A stretch of DNA of 6,599 nucleotides from an uncultured Bacillota bacterium (lineage in GTDB: Bacteria > Bacillota > Clostridia > Peptostreptococcales > Anaerovoracaceae), in the NCBI GenBank assembly GCA_947302945.1, contig CAMYWZ010000062.1, positions 1 to 6,599 on the forward strand. Reading direction: 5' to 3'. The number at the start of each line of letters is the position of its first letter. Within the stretch, counting starts at the first letter, position 1. This document shows positions 1 through 6,397 of this stretch, in pieces. A program made the translations under genes and the position numbers. The notes beneath the pieces are model-generated. The model saw only the letters and a program-made list of their open reading frames with translations, had not been told where the DNA came from and did no database searches.

Positions 1-17
1 ATGATGATCCCTTCAGT

Positions 18-773
18 TTATTGTCTGCTGCGCTTTCTCAGCGTGTTGTACATGGAAAGCATGATAGATCGGGCTTTTATCTTGTTTTTCAGAGCACGCT
101 GCGTTTCGGTGGCGTTATTGCCGTGCATCCTGTGCAGAAGCACTATGTCATCCAGATGCGCGTTGCTCTTCAGGTAGTTTGCGGCCATGGCTATCCAGAG
201 ATCATGGCATTCGATGCCTTCCGGGAAAGGCAGTATCGTTTCCTTAAGTTTGCTGTCAAATGCCATGCAGCAGCCGAAGTAGCATGTGCTGCCGGTGAAG
301 ATGCTGAGTATGTTTTTTGCATAGGCAGAGCTGTCTTTGGCATACAGCCTTCCCATGTCGAGATCCAGCGGCTTGCCGTCGGCGTCGATAAGGCTGAAAT
401 TGCCTGCGACGCACAGGACTTTATTCTTATCGATCGCGTCCAGCATCAGCTGATACCTGCCGTCGGTCCAGATGTCGTCCTGATCGGAGAGGAAAATACA
501 TCTGCCCGTGGCCATGCCTATCGCCTTTTCGAAAGTGCCGTTCACCCCCAGGTTCTTCTCGTTGACGATCAGTTTCAACCTCGGGTCTGAAGCGGCCATC
601 TGCCTTACGATGTCGGGCGTGCTGTCGGAAGAGCCATCGTCGATGATGATGACTTCGTCATTGGCGCCGATCTGCGCGAGTATGGACTCCAGCTGCTTTC
701 TGATGAAGCGTTCGCCGTTGTACGACGCCATGCAGACGCTGTTGTGATCACACTCTTTCATGCCACTGTTCAT
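18..773 (-). CDS. Family 2 glycosyltransferase, WbbL-like (SDQDDIW type)
   Basis: Predicted cytoplasmic, inverting GT-A glycosyltransferase that adds one sugar from a nucleotide-sugar donor to a lipid-linked surface-polysaccharide repeat unit. Numbering from the ATG at 771-773 (251 residues): an opening beta strand with VCMASYNGERF near 13-23, IIDDGSSD at about 43-50 (nucleotide-binding aspartates), NLGVNGTF near 74-81, and SDQDDIW at 96-102, which carries the metal-binding DxD-type acid cluster. CHDLW near 189-193 and HRMHGNN near 214-220 match the conserved second half of this subfamily, whose members include rhamnosyltransferases. No membrane segment is evident; the tail is basic (KNKIKARS, RKRSRQ). 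An in-frame GTG at 810-812 would add 13 residues, but the family N-terminus fits the ATG better, with a weak GGAA upstream. The ATG start overlaps the upstream gene by 26 nt, suggesting coupled translation. Donor and acceptor cannot be told from sequence. Confidence 0.9.
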   Translation of the reverse strand: MNSGMKECDHNSVCMASYNGERFIRKQLESILAQIGANDEVIIIDDGSSDSTPDIVRQMAASDPRLKLIVNEKNLGVNGTFEKAIGMATGRCIFLSDQDDIWTDGRYQLMLDAIDKNKVLCVAGNFSLIDADGKPLDLDMGRLYAKDSSAYAKNILSIFTGSTCYFGCCMAFDSKLKETILPFPEGIECHDLWIAMAANYLKSNAHLDDIVLLHRMHGNNATETQRALKNKIKARSIMLSMYNTLRKRSRQ

Positions 774-1638
774 ACTTTCCGTCTCTTTTCTTAAGTCCGT
801 CCGCAATGGCACGGAAATAGTACTTTCTGTATTCTCTGCCGCGGGCCCTGTCGAAGATGAGCAGTCCGTTGTGCACCAGCGCGGGGAGCAGCTGCGACAT
901 GCAGAAGCTGCGGTCTGCGCCCTTCCCGAACATCAGGAACGCGTTCCTGACTTTGTAATACGTTCTGTAAGGGCTGTGGGCAGTAATGGTGATGAGCCCC
1001 GCTTTTCTCGTGTCTTCGCCTATGGTATGCGGCATTCTGGCTGAGCTGATGACCGCGATGGGTATTCCGGCCTTGCGGCATCTGAGGCACCATTCGATAT
1101 CCACAAAGTCTATGAACAGCGACTCGTCAAAGAGCCCGACCTCCTCAAAGACGTCCTTTTTCACGAAGGTCCCCGACGATATGGCTATGTCCACAAGCGT
1201 TCTTTCCGTGCTGTTTTCGGCGAACACGTCGACAGGCCTGCCGTTTTTCCCTATCCTGTGGCTGGGCAGCTCTTCGCCGGTCTTTGCGTCTATGCTGACG
1301 GGTGCTGCTATACGGATGCCGCCTTCTTCCAGCGCTCCGGCAAGTGCCGTTATGAGGCTGCTGTCTACGATGCTGTCCTGGTCGAAGAAGCCTATGATGT
1401 CCGCTCCCTGCGCCAGCGCGTATTCGATGCCGCGGTTCTGCGCGTAAGCTATGCCCTTGTTCTCGCCGTGGCGTATGACTTTGCAGTCTTCAAGGCCGTT
1501 CAGAACGGACTGTTCCGCTGGGCTGTTGTCGGAGATCACCGGAATGCAGCCGGCGCCTTTTACGCAGTCGGTGACTGCTTTAAGGTGCTCCGCGTCCGGA
1601 TCATATGTGACGATGACTATGCAGATCTTATGTTCCAT
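748..1638 (-). CDS. Family 2 glycosyltransferase, RfbF/RhlC-type (probable rhamnosyltransferase)
   Basis: Predicted GT-A glycosyltransferase resembling the RfbF/RhlC rhamnosyltransferase group, which uses dTDP-L-rhamnose in O-antigen or rhamnolipid synthesis. Numbering from the ATG at 1636-1638 (296 residues): IVIVTYDP at about 7-14, VISDNSP near 34-40, the ENKGIAYAQNRG block near 59-70, FDQDS at 85-89 (the DxD-like donor/metal motif typical of this group), SSGTF near 154-158, and FIDFVDIEWCLR near 175-186, holding the probable catalytic acids. Length is usual for the family. A TTG at 1642-1644 would add two residues; neither start has a well-spaced ribosome binding site, as GGAG abuts the ATG. 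The gene follows the amidotransferase after about 33 nt and overlaps the next transferase gene by 26 nt. The rhamnose donor is a family-based inference: no dTDP-rhamnose genes are in view, and related enzymes use other deoxysugars. The family call is secure, the donor is not. Confidence 0.9.
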   Translation of the reverse strand: MEHKICIVIVTYDPDAEHLKAVTDCVKGAGCIPVISDNSPAEQSVLNGLEDCKVIRHGENKGIAYAQNRGIEYALAQGADIIGFFDQDSIVDSSLITALAGALEEGGIRIAAPVSIDAKTGEELPSHRIGKNGRPVDVFAENSTERTLVDIAISSGTFVKKDVFEEVGLFDESLFIDFVDIEWCLRCRKAGIPIAVISSARMPHTIGEDTRKAGLITITAHSPYRTYYKVRNAFLMFGKGADRSFCMSQLLPALVHNGLLIFDRARGREYRKYYFRAIADGLKKRDGKYEQWHERV

Positions 1639-1671
1639 CTCCAACCGAACCGTCCGGTACCAAACTGATAT

Positions 1672-2841
1672 CTATTTGCGTATCCTCATCTCGAGCCCGA
1701 GCTTTTCGTACAGCTTTATTCCGAAGCTGTACAGCTTTTCCTGGCTTTTGAACTTTTCCGTGCATTCCGGAAGCTCGTGATACTTCATGAGTTCTTCTTC
1801 GGAGATCCCGAGCTTTTCCGCGACTTCGGAGAACATCGCTTTCGCTTCTTCCTCGGACACGGGAGGCTTTTCCAGTATTTTAAGAGCCTCATCGCGGCTC
1901 ATCTGGCCGGTAACGATAAGGCTGCTCAGCTGAGCTATCCTTATGTCGTGGCCGAACCTTGTGGGCTGCCACCAGCCTTCGAGGAACTTCGTGAGAAGAT
2001 CTTCGAAATGCTTCTGTCCGTACCCGACGTACCCGTACTCCTCGGACAGCGTCTTCAGCATGGACTCCCTTGTGAACTCCACGAAATTCAGCGGCTTTAC
2101 TGTCTTGATCCCTTTGATATAGGGCCAGATGAATTTGTGCTTAAGGCCGCTTGTGAAGGTATAGTGCTCTATGGGTACGGCGCAGTACTTTCTGATGACG
2201 TCCCTGATGAAGGTGCCGTCGCCGGTCGGGCCCGATACGCCGGCCCAGGAATCGGGATCCGCGACTATCTCCGTGCAGATGTTGTAGCCGTTCAGAATGT
2301 ACTTTATGCCGTATTTTTCAGCGTATTTATCGATGAGCGCTATGAACGCGTGGTCCTGCGGATCGTCGAGCGACTCAAGGCCGGTCTTAAACCAGGCGAG
2401 CTGCATCTGGCGCATCTCTTCCGGGTCCATCTTTTCGACAAGAAGCTTTACGCCCAGCTTTTCGGTGAGCCTTCTGATGTTCTCCTCCGCCACCGGCAGG
2501 TTCCAGCCCGCGTCGATGTGGAAGACCAGAGGCCTCAGGCCCCACTCCTTTACCGCAAGGTGCAGCATGTAGGAACTGTCGAGACCGCCCGAAAGGCCCA
2601 GGATGCTGTCGTATTCCCTGCCCTCGCCGGACTTTTTGATGGCGGAGATGAGCTCGGCAAGTTCCTTTTCGTGGCCTTTGCCGTGGTTCCATTCGGGCTC
2701 TATGCGCTCTTTATACTCTCTGCAGCGCATGCAGACGCCGTTTTCGTCGAAGACTATGTCATCGTCGGTGGTATCCATGACGCAGCATTTGCAGATCTGG
2801 TAAGGCCTTGAGGACTTGCTTTTTATTACCGGACAGCTCAC
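1672..2841 (-). CDS. wbuX: N-acetyl sugar amidotransferase (WbuX/WbpG/PseA family)
   Basis: Predicted cytoplasmic ATP-dependent amidotransferase that converts an N-acetyl group on a nucleotide sugar to an acetamidino group. In studied systems (WbpG for a mannuronic acid derivative, PseA for pseudaminic acid, WbuX proposed for L-FucNAc) ammonia is supplied by HisH-like and HisF-like partners. At 389 residues it has a putative zinc site from CxxC pairs at C17/C20 and C37/C40, with the family signature CVMDTT at 20-25, then an N-type ATP-pyrophosphatase PP-loop SGGLDSS at 84-90 and VFHIDAGWN at about 107-114. The start is GTG at 2839-2841; GGAGG (2853-2857) lies 11 nt upstream, and the G of GTG is also the last base of the fnlC stop (TAGTG, 1-nt overlap), so translation is probably coupled. 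Because it follows fnlABC directly, I infer that UDP-L-FucNAc is its substrate, giving UDP-L-FucNAm. No HisH or HisF gene is in the window. The family is sure; the substrate, and hence the symbol, is inferred. Confidence 0.88.
   Translation of the reverse strand: MSCPVIKSKSSRPYQICKCCVMDTTDDDIVFDENGVCMRCREYKERIEPEWNHGKGHEKELAELISAIKKSGEGREYDSILGLSGGLDSSYMLHLAVKEWGLRPLVFHIDAGWNLPVAEENIRRLTEKLGVKLLVEKMDPEEMRQMQLAWFKTGLESLDDPQDHAFIALIDKYAEKYGIKYILNGYNICTEIVADPDSWAGVSGPTGDGTFIRDVIRKYCAVPIEHYTFTSGLKHKFIWPYIKGIKTVKPLNFVEFTRESMLKTLSEEYGYVGYGQKHFEDLLTKFLEGWWQPTRFGHDIRIAQLSSLIVTGQMSRDEALKILEKPPVSEEEAKAMFSEVAEKLGISEEELMKYHELPECTEKFKSQEKLYSFGIKLYEKLGLEMRIRK
1708..1732. repeat. 9-bp inverted repeat in the 3' end of the amidotransferase gene
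   Basis: GTACAGCTT (1708-1716) and AAGCTGTAC (1724-1732) are perfect inverted copies around a 7-nt spacer; GTACAGCTT also recurs directly at 1729-1737. The bases encode the repeated KLY of the protein's C-terminus, so the symmetry may simply reflect that peptide repeat. No U-run follows on the minus strand. Confidence 0.5.
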
Positions 2842-4004
2842 TATAGCTCTTTCCTCCAGACCATCCTGTTGATTATACCTGTGGAGCTCTGGATGATCTT
2901 CACTACCTTATCGCTGACGTTCTCGTCCGTGTAATCCGGGACAGGGATGCCGTTGTCGCCGTTCTTTACCATCTCGACCGCAAGGTCCACAGCCTGCAGG
3001 AGCCCGGTGGTATCGATGCCGGAAAGGACGAAGCAGCCCTTGTCGAGGGCTTCCGGGCGCTCGGTGCTGGTGCGTATGCAGACAGCCGGGAACGGGTGCC
3101 CCACAGACGTGAAGAAGCTGCTCTCCTCGGGAAGCGTGCCGCTGTCGGACACGACGGCGAAAGCGTTCATCTGCAGGCAGTTGTAATCGTGGAAGCCTAA
3201 AGGCTCGTGCGCCACTATCCTCTCGTCGAGCTTAAAGCCGCTCGCCTCGAGTTTCTTCCTGCTTCTGGGGTGGCAGGAGTAAAGTATGGGAAGCCCGTAC
3301 TTTTCCGCCATTTTATTGATAGCCGTAAACAGGCTGGTGAAGTTCTTGTCTGTGTCTATGTTCTCTTCCCTGTGCGCGGAGAGCAGAATATAGCCGCCCT
3401 TCTTAAGGCCCAGACGCTTATGGATGTCGCTGGCCTCGATCTCGGCGAGGTTATTCTGAAGCACTTCCGCCATGGGAGAGCCGGTGACGTAAGTCCTCTC
3501 CCTAGGGAGCCCGCACTCGGCAAGGTACCTTCTGGCGTGCTCCGAATAGGCCATGTTGACGTCCGAAATGATGTCCACTATGCGCCTGTTGGTCTCCTCC
3601 GGCAGACACTCGTCCTTGCACCTGTTGCCCGCTTCCATGTGGAAGATAGGGATGTGCAGGCGCTTGGCGCCTATCACCGAGAGGCAGGAGTTGGTGTCTC
3701 CGAGGACCAGAACGGCTTCGGGCTTAAGCTCGGTCATGAGCCTGTAGCTTTTGGCTATGATGTTGCCCATGGTCTGGCCCAGGTCTTCGCCGACGGCGTC
3801 CATGTAGACCTCCGGAGCGTCCAGCTTGAGGTCCCTGAAGAAGATGCCGTTGAGGGTGTAATCGTAGTTCTGCCCTGTGTGAGCAAGTATGGTATCGAAG
3901 TATGTGCGGCACTTGTTGATCACTGCCGAAAGGCGGATGATCTCCGGCCTTGTTCCTACTATGATCAGCAGCTTCAGTTTTCCGTTGTTCTTCCAGTTTG
4001 CCAT
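2841..4004 (-). CDS. fnlC: UDP-sugar C2-epimerase, FnlC/WbjD/CapG (UDP-L-FucNAc synthesis)
   Basis: Last step of UDP-L-FucNAc synthesis: C2 epimerisation of UDP-N-acetyl-L-pneumosamine (2-acetamido-2,6-dideoxy-L-talose) to UDP-N-acetyl-L-fucosamine, in the cytoplasm. The 387-residue protein belongs to the WecB-type UDP-GlcNAc 2-epimerase fold (GT-B-like). Visible motifs are GTRPEIIR at 17-24, HTGQNYD at 42-48, GDTNS at 102-106, HMEAGNRC at 122-129, LPEETNRR at 134-141, SAHREEN at 209-215 and SDSGTLPEES at 286-295. D103, E124, E136/E137 and H211 line up with the catalytic acids and histidine known in WecB. By itself it could be mistaken for a UDP-GlcNAc to UDP-ManNAc epimerase; its place directly after fnlA and fnlB makes the FnlC role much more likely. 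The ATG start has GAGGAG (4010-4015) 5 nt upstream, which overlaps the fnlB stop codon; the gap between the two genes is 9 nt. Confidence 0.92.
   Translation of the reverse strand: MANWKNNGKLKLLIIVGTRPEIIRLSAVINKCRTYFDTILAHTGQNYDYTLNGIFFRDLKLDAPEVYMDAVGEDLGQTMGNIIAKSYRLMTELKPEAVLVLGDTNSCLSVIGAKRLHIPIFHMEAGNRCKDECLPEETNRRIVDIISDVNMAYSEHARRYLAECGLPRERTYVTGSPMAEVLQNNLAEIEASDIHKRLGLKKGGYILLSAHREENIDTDKNFTSLFTAINKMAEKYGLPILYSCHPRSRKKLEASGFKLDERIVAHEPLGFHDYNCLQMNAFAVVSDSGTLPEESSFFTSVGHPFPAVCIRTSTERPEALDKGCFVLSGIDTTGLLQAVDLAVEMVKNGDNGIPVPDYTDENVSDKVVKIIQSSTGIINRMVWRKEL
2853..2857 (-). promoter_or_regulatory. Ribosome binding site for the GTG-started amidotransferase
   Basis: GGAGG on the minus strand inside the last codons of fnlC, 11 nt before the GTG at 2839-2841. 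It supports a non-ATG start in the TAGTG stop-start junction. Confidence 0.75.
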
Positions 4005-4013
4005 GGCGTCTCC

Positions 4014-5240
4014 TCACTTTACTGGCTCGTAAAACGTATCCGGATGCCCGGGATCGAATATCTCGTTGGCCCACATCAGGGTGACGAGGTCCTCGGTCTC
4101 GGAGAGGTTGATGATGTTGTGGGTATAGCCGGGGAGCATGTGTACGGCCTGGATCTTCTCGCCGCTGACTTCGAACTCCATGACTTCGTCCGTGCCTATC
4201 TTGCGCTCCTGGATGAGGCCGCGGCCGGAAACGACTATGAAGAACTCCCACTTGCTGTTGTGCCAGTGCTGCCCTTTAGTGACGCCCGGCTTTGAAATGT
4301 TTACAGAGAACTGCCCGTGGTCAGCGGTCTTGAGAAGCTCCGTGAAGCTGCCGCGGTCGTCGCAGTTCATTTTAAGATCGAAGGCTGCCTTGCTTTTGGG
4401 AAGGTAGCTGAGGTACATGGAATAGAGCTTCTTTTCGAAGCTTCCCGGGGCAATGGCCGGCATGAGCAGAGTCTGCGGCTGGTCGTGGAAGGTGTGCAGG
4501 CACTCCACTATGTAGCCGAGCGTGGCCTTGTGGGTGACAGGGGCTGCGCAGTATCTGCCGTTTTCGCACCACTTCGGGGTGAGGCCGTCGAAACCGTCCT
4601 CTCCGGCTGCAGGGTATTCGCAGCGGTGCGGATGGCCTTCGAGGGCGTCGAACATCTCTTCGATGAGGTCGTCTATGAAGAGGAGCTCGAGCTCTACCGA
4701 AGGGTCGTTGACGGTTATGGGAAGATCGTTTGCGATGTTGTTGCAGAAGGTGCCCACGGCGGAGTTGTAGTTCGGGCGCACCCATTTTCCGACGAGGTTC
4801 GGGAAGCGGTAGACGAGGACCGGGGCGCCGGTCTCGGCTTCGTATTCGAAGAAGAGCTCCTCGCCGGCCTTCTTGCTGATGCCGTACTCGCTGGTTCCGA
4901 ACCTTCCGGCAAGCGAGGCCTGGATGCTGCTGCTTAGCATGACGGGGGCTTTGTTGCCGTGCTTTTTAAGGGTATTGAGCAGCTGTTCCGCGAACCCGAA
5001 ATTGCCCTTTTTAAACTCTGAGACGTCCTTCGGGCGGTTGACGCCTGCCAGATTGAATACGAAACCGCAGTCCGTGCAGAACCTGTCGAGGTCCTCGGCT
5101 GTGTTCTTTATGTCGTATTCATAGACATCCTCTATTTTGATCCCGGGCCTGGTCCTGTTCTTGCCGTCCCTTATGTTTTTCAGGTTTTCGACCAGATTGC
5201 GGCCGACGAAGCCTGCGGCTCCTGTTACAAGTATCTTCAT
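4014..5240 (-). CDS. fnlB: Bifunctional SDR reductase/cupin 3-epimerase, FnlB/WbjC/CapF
   Basis: Second enzyme of the UDP-L-FucNAc pathway: C3 epimerisation and NADPH-dependent C4 reduction of the 4-keto intermediate made by FnlA, giving UDP-N-acetyl-L-pneumosamine. Numbering from the ATG at 5238-5240 (408 residues): an N-terminal short-chain dehydrogenase domain with MKILVTGAAGFVGRN and its GxxGxxG at 7-13, LAGVNRP near 64-70, SSSIQAS near 103-109, and YGISK with Tyr119/Lys123. The C-terminal half is a cupin beginning near DDRGSF (294-299), with NISKPGVTKGQHWH and the probable metal ligands H325, H327, E332 and H374 (GYTHN). The domain order matches S. aureus CapF, whose cupin does the epimerisation and whose SDR domain does the reduction. 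The protein is about 40 residues longer than I recall for CapF, with a Cys-rich stretch between the domains. A TTG at 5262-5264 overlapping the fnlA stop by 4 nt is a possible alternative start, but the Rossmann strand begins at the ATG. Confidence 0.93.
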   Translation of the reverse strand: MKILVTGAAGFVGRNLVENLKNIRDGKNRTRPGIKIEDVYEYDIKNTAEDLDRFCTDCGFVFNLAGVNRPKDVSEFKKGNFGFAEQLLNTLKKHGNKAPVMLSSSIQASLAGRFGTSEYGISKKAGEELFFEYEAETGAPVLVYRFPNLVGKWVRPNYNSAVGTFCNNIANDLPITVNDPSVELELLFIDDLIEEMFDALEGHPHRCEYPAAGEDGFDGLTPKWCENGRYCAAPVTHKATLGYIVECLHTFHDQPQTLLMPAIAPGSFEKKLYSMYLSYLPKSKAAFDLKMNCDDRGSFTELLKTADHGQFSVNISKPGVTKGQHWHNSKWEFFIVVSGRGLIQERKIGTDEVMEFEVSGEKIQAVHMLPGYTHNIINLSETEDLVTLMWANEIFDPGHPDTFYEPVK

Positions 5241-5260
5241 GGTCCTGTGCAGTGTCTTTA

Positions 5261-6307
5261 TCAATAATGCCTGATGCCGTCGAGCTCTTCGCGGACGTAG
5301 TCCGTGGTGAGGAGCTTTTTGACGGTGCCTTCAACGTCCAGCCTTACGGTGTTGTGGCTGGTGTAAGCCTCGTCGGCCATGGTCCTTACCTGGCCTTTGA
5401 CGAAGTACTGGTCGTAGTTGAGGTCGCGGTTGTCTGCCCTGACTCTGAAGTAGCCGCCCATGTCTTCAGAGCGGAGCCTTTCCTCGCGGGTCATGAGCGT
5501 TTCGTAGAGCTTTTCGCCGTGGCGGGTGCCTATGATATTGGTGCCGGTGTCGCCGAAGAGCTGCTGCACGGCTTTGGCAAGATCGCCTATGGTGCAGGCG
5601 TCGGCCTTCTGAATGAACAGGTCTCCGGGATCGGCATGGTTGAACGCGAAGCGCACCAGCTCGACCGCCTCGTCAAGGTTCATGAGGAACCTTGTCATGT
5701 TCGGGTCGGTGATGGTGATGGGGTTCCCGGCGCGTATCTGGTCTATGAACAGGGGGATGACGGAGCCTCTGGAGCACATTACGTTTCCGTAGCGGGTGCA
5801 GCATATGACTGTGCCTCCGCGCTCCGCCGCCACTCTGGCGTTTGCGTAGATGACGTGCTCCATCATGGCTTTGGAGATGCCCATGGCGTTTATAGGATAA
5901 GCAGCCTTGTCGGTGGAGAGGCACACTACCCTCTTTACACCTGCGTTCACTGCGGCGTGGAGCATGTTGTCGGTGCCTTCGATGTTGGTCTTTACGGCCT
6001 GCATCGGGAAGAATTCGCAGGACGGGACCTGCTTTAAGGCCGCGGCATGGAAGATGTAATCCACGCCCGGCATGGCGTCCGCTATCGACTGCGGATCCCT
6101 TACGTCGCCGACGTAGAACTTGACCTTGCCGGCGTGCTCCGGGTACTTTGCCTGAAGCTCGTGGCGCATGTCGTCCTGCTTCTTTTCGTCGCGGGAGAAG
6201 ATGCGGATCTGGCCTATGTCCGTGGTGATGAAATGCTTGAGAACGGTGTTGCCGAAGCTGCCCGTTCCGCCGGTGATCATGAGTGTTGCTCCGTTGAATT
6301 CCGACAT
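5261..6307 (-). CDS. fnlA: UDP-GlcNAc 4,6-dehydratase/epimerase, FnlA/WbjB/CapE
   Basis: First enzyme of UDP-L-FucNAc synthesis: NADP-dependent 4,6-dehydration of UDP-GlcNAc with C5 (and C3) epimerisation, giving a 4-keto-6-deoxy-L-sugar nucleotide for FnlB. This 348-residue extended short-chain dehydrogenase has the cofactor loop TGGTGSFG at 12-19, FSRDEKKQ at 37-44 (adenosine-phosphate side), GDVRD at 67-71, FHAAALKQVP at 86-95, CLSTDKAAYPINAMG at 129-143 with the catalytic Asp132/Lys133 pair of this dehydratase group, and Met142-x-x-x-Lys146 where classical SDRs have Tyr-x-x-x-Lys. TRHGEKLYE at 261-269 is also typical. The Met form is the hallmark of the CapE/FnlA branch and separates it from PseB/FlaA1-type dehydratases, which keep a Tyr. 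The ATG at 6305-6307 has a GGAGG ribosome binding site (6316-6320) 8 nt upstream; in-frame codons further upstream lack one. It is first in the operon, about 84 nt downstream of the predicted transcription start. Confidence 0.93.
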   Translation of the reverse strand: MSEFNGATLMITGGTGSFGNTVLKHFITTDIGQIRIFSRDEKKQDDMRHELQAKYPEHAGKVKFYVGDVRDPQSIADAMPGVDYIFHAAALKQVPSCEFFPMQAVKTNIEGTDNMLHAAVNAGVKRVVCLSTDKAAYPINAMGISKAMMEHVIYANARVAAERGGTVICCTRYGNVMCSRGSVIPLFIDQIRAGNPITITDPNMTRFLMNLDEAVELVRFAFNHADPGDLFIQKADACTIGDLAKAVQQLFGDTGTNIIGTRHGEKLYETLMTREERLRSEDMGGYFRVRADNRDLNYDQYFVKGQVRTMADEAYTSHNTVRLDVEGTVKKLLTTDYVREELDGIRHY

Positions 6308-6315
6308 TCGGATGT

Positions 6316-6320
6316 CCTCC
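6316..6320 (-). promoter_or_regulatory. Ribosome binding site that fixes the fnlA start
   Basis: GGAGG on the minus strand, 8 nt before the ATG at 6305-6307. It decides this start over in-frame codons upstream (for example the ATG at 6320-6322), none of which has a comparable site. Confidence 0.85.
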
Positions 6321-6337
6321 ATTTGCTTTATTTGCCG

Positions 6338-6352
6338 GCAGATGCGATCTGC
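6338..6352 (-). other. Perfect leader hairpin upstream of fnlA
   Basis: GCAGAT-CGC-ATCTGC on the minus strand is a perfect 6-bp inverted repeat with a 3-nt loop. It lies in the fnlA leader, about 17 nt before the GGAGG ribosome binding site. It could be an RNA stem or a protein-binding site; no known riboswitch fold is recognisable in so short a leader. Confidence 0.4.
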
Positions 6353-6374
6353 TGTTTTTACATACCAAAATACT

Positions 6375-6389
6375 GACACCGATGGTGCC
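6375..6389 (-). other. Small hairpin at the 5' end of the leader RNA
   Basis: GGCACC-ATC-GGTGTC on the minus strand can form a 6-bp stem (one G-U pair) with a 3-nt loop. If transcription starts near 6391, this lies within the first few nucleotides of the mRNA, a position where stems can slow 5'-end decay. There is no U-run after it, so it is not a terminator. Confidence 0.4.
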
Positions 6390-6397
6390 GTCCCTAT

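Noticed and set aside
21..590. Plus-strand open frame of 189 codons
   Set aside because: It lies antisense to the family-2 glycosyltransferase, whose frame carries all the conserved motifs; the plus-strand translation shows no recognisable family.
1777..2811. Long plus-strand open frame of 344 codons
   Set aside because: Antisense shadow of the amidotransferase gene, caused by codon bias in moderately GC-rich DNA; no motifs or ribosome binding site noted.
2841..4004. Reading fnlC as WecB/MnaA (UDP-GlcNAc to UDP-ManNAc)
   Set aside because: The fold and catalytic residues are shared, but its position directly after fnlA and fnlB fits the L-FucNAc pathway; a ManNAc role would leave the pathway without its last step.
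3207..4295. Plus-strand open frame of 362 codons spanning fnlC and fnlB
   Set aside because: It crosses two well-supported minus-strand genes and their junction, with no coherent domain in its translation.
5252..6037. Plus-strand open frame of 261 codons opposite fnlA
   Set aside because: Shadow of fnlA; compositionally biased toward Val and Gly, with no family resemblance.
6338..6360. Plus-strand terminator (hairpin 6338-6352 followed by TGTTTTTA)
   Set aside because: The stem is only 6 bp, the T-run is short and offset, and there is no plus-strand transcript to terminate.
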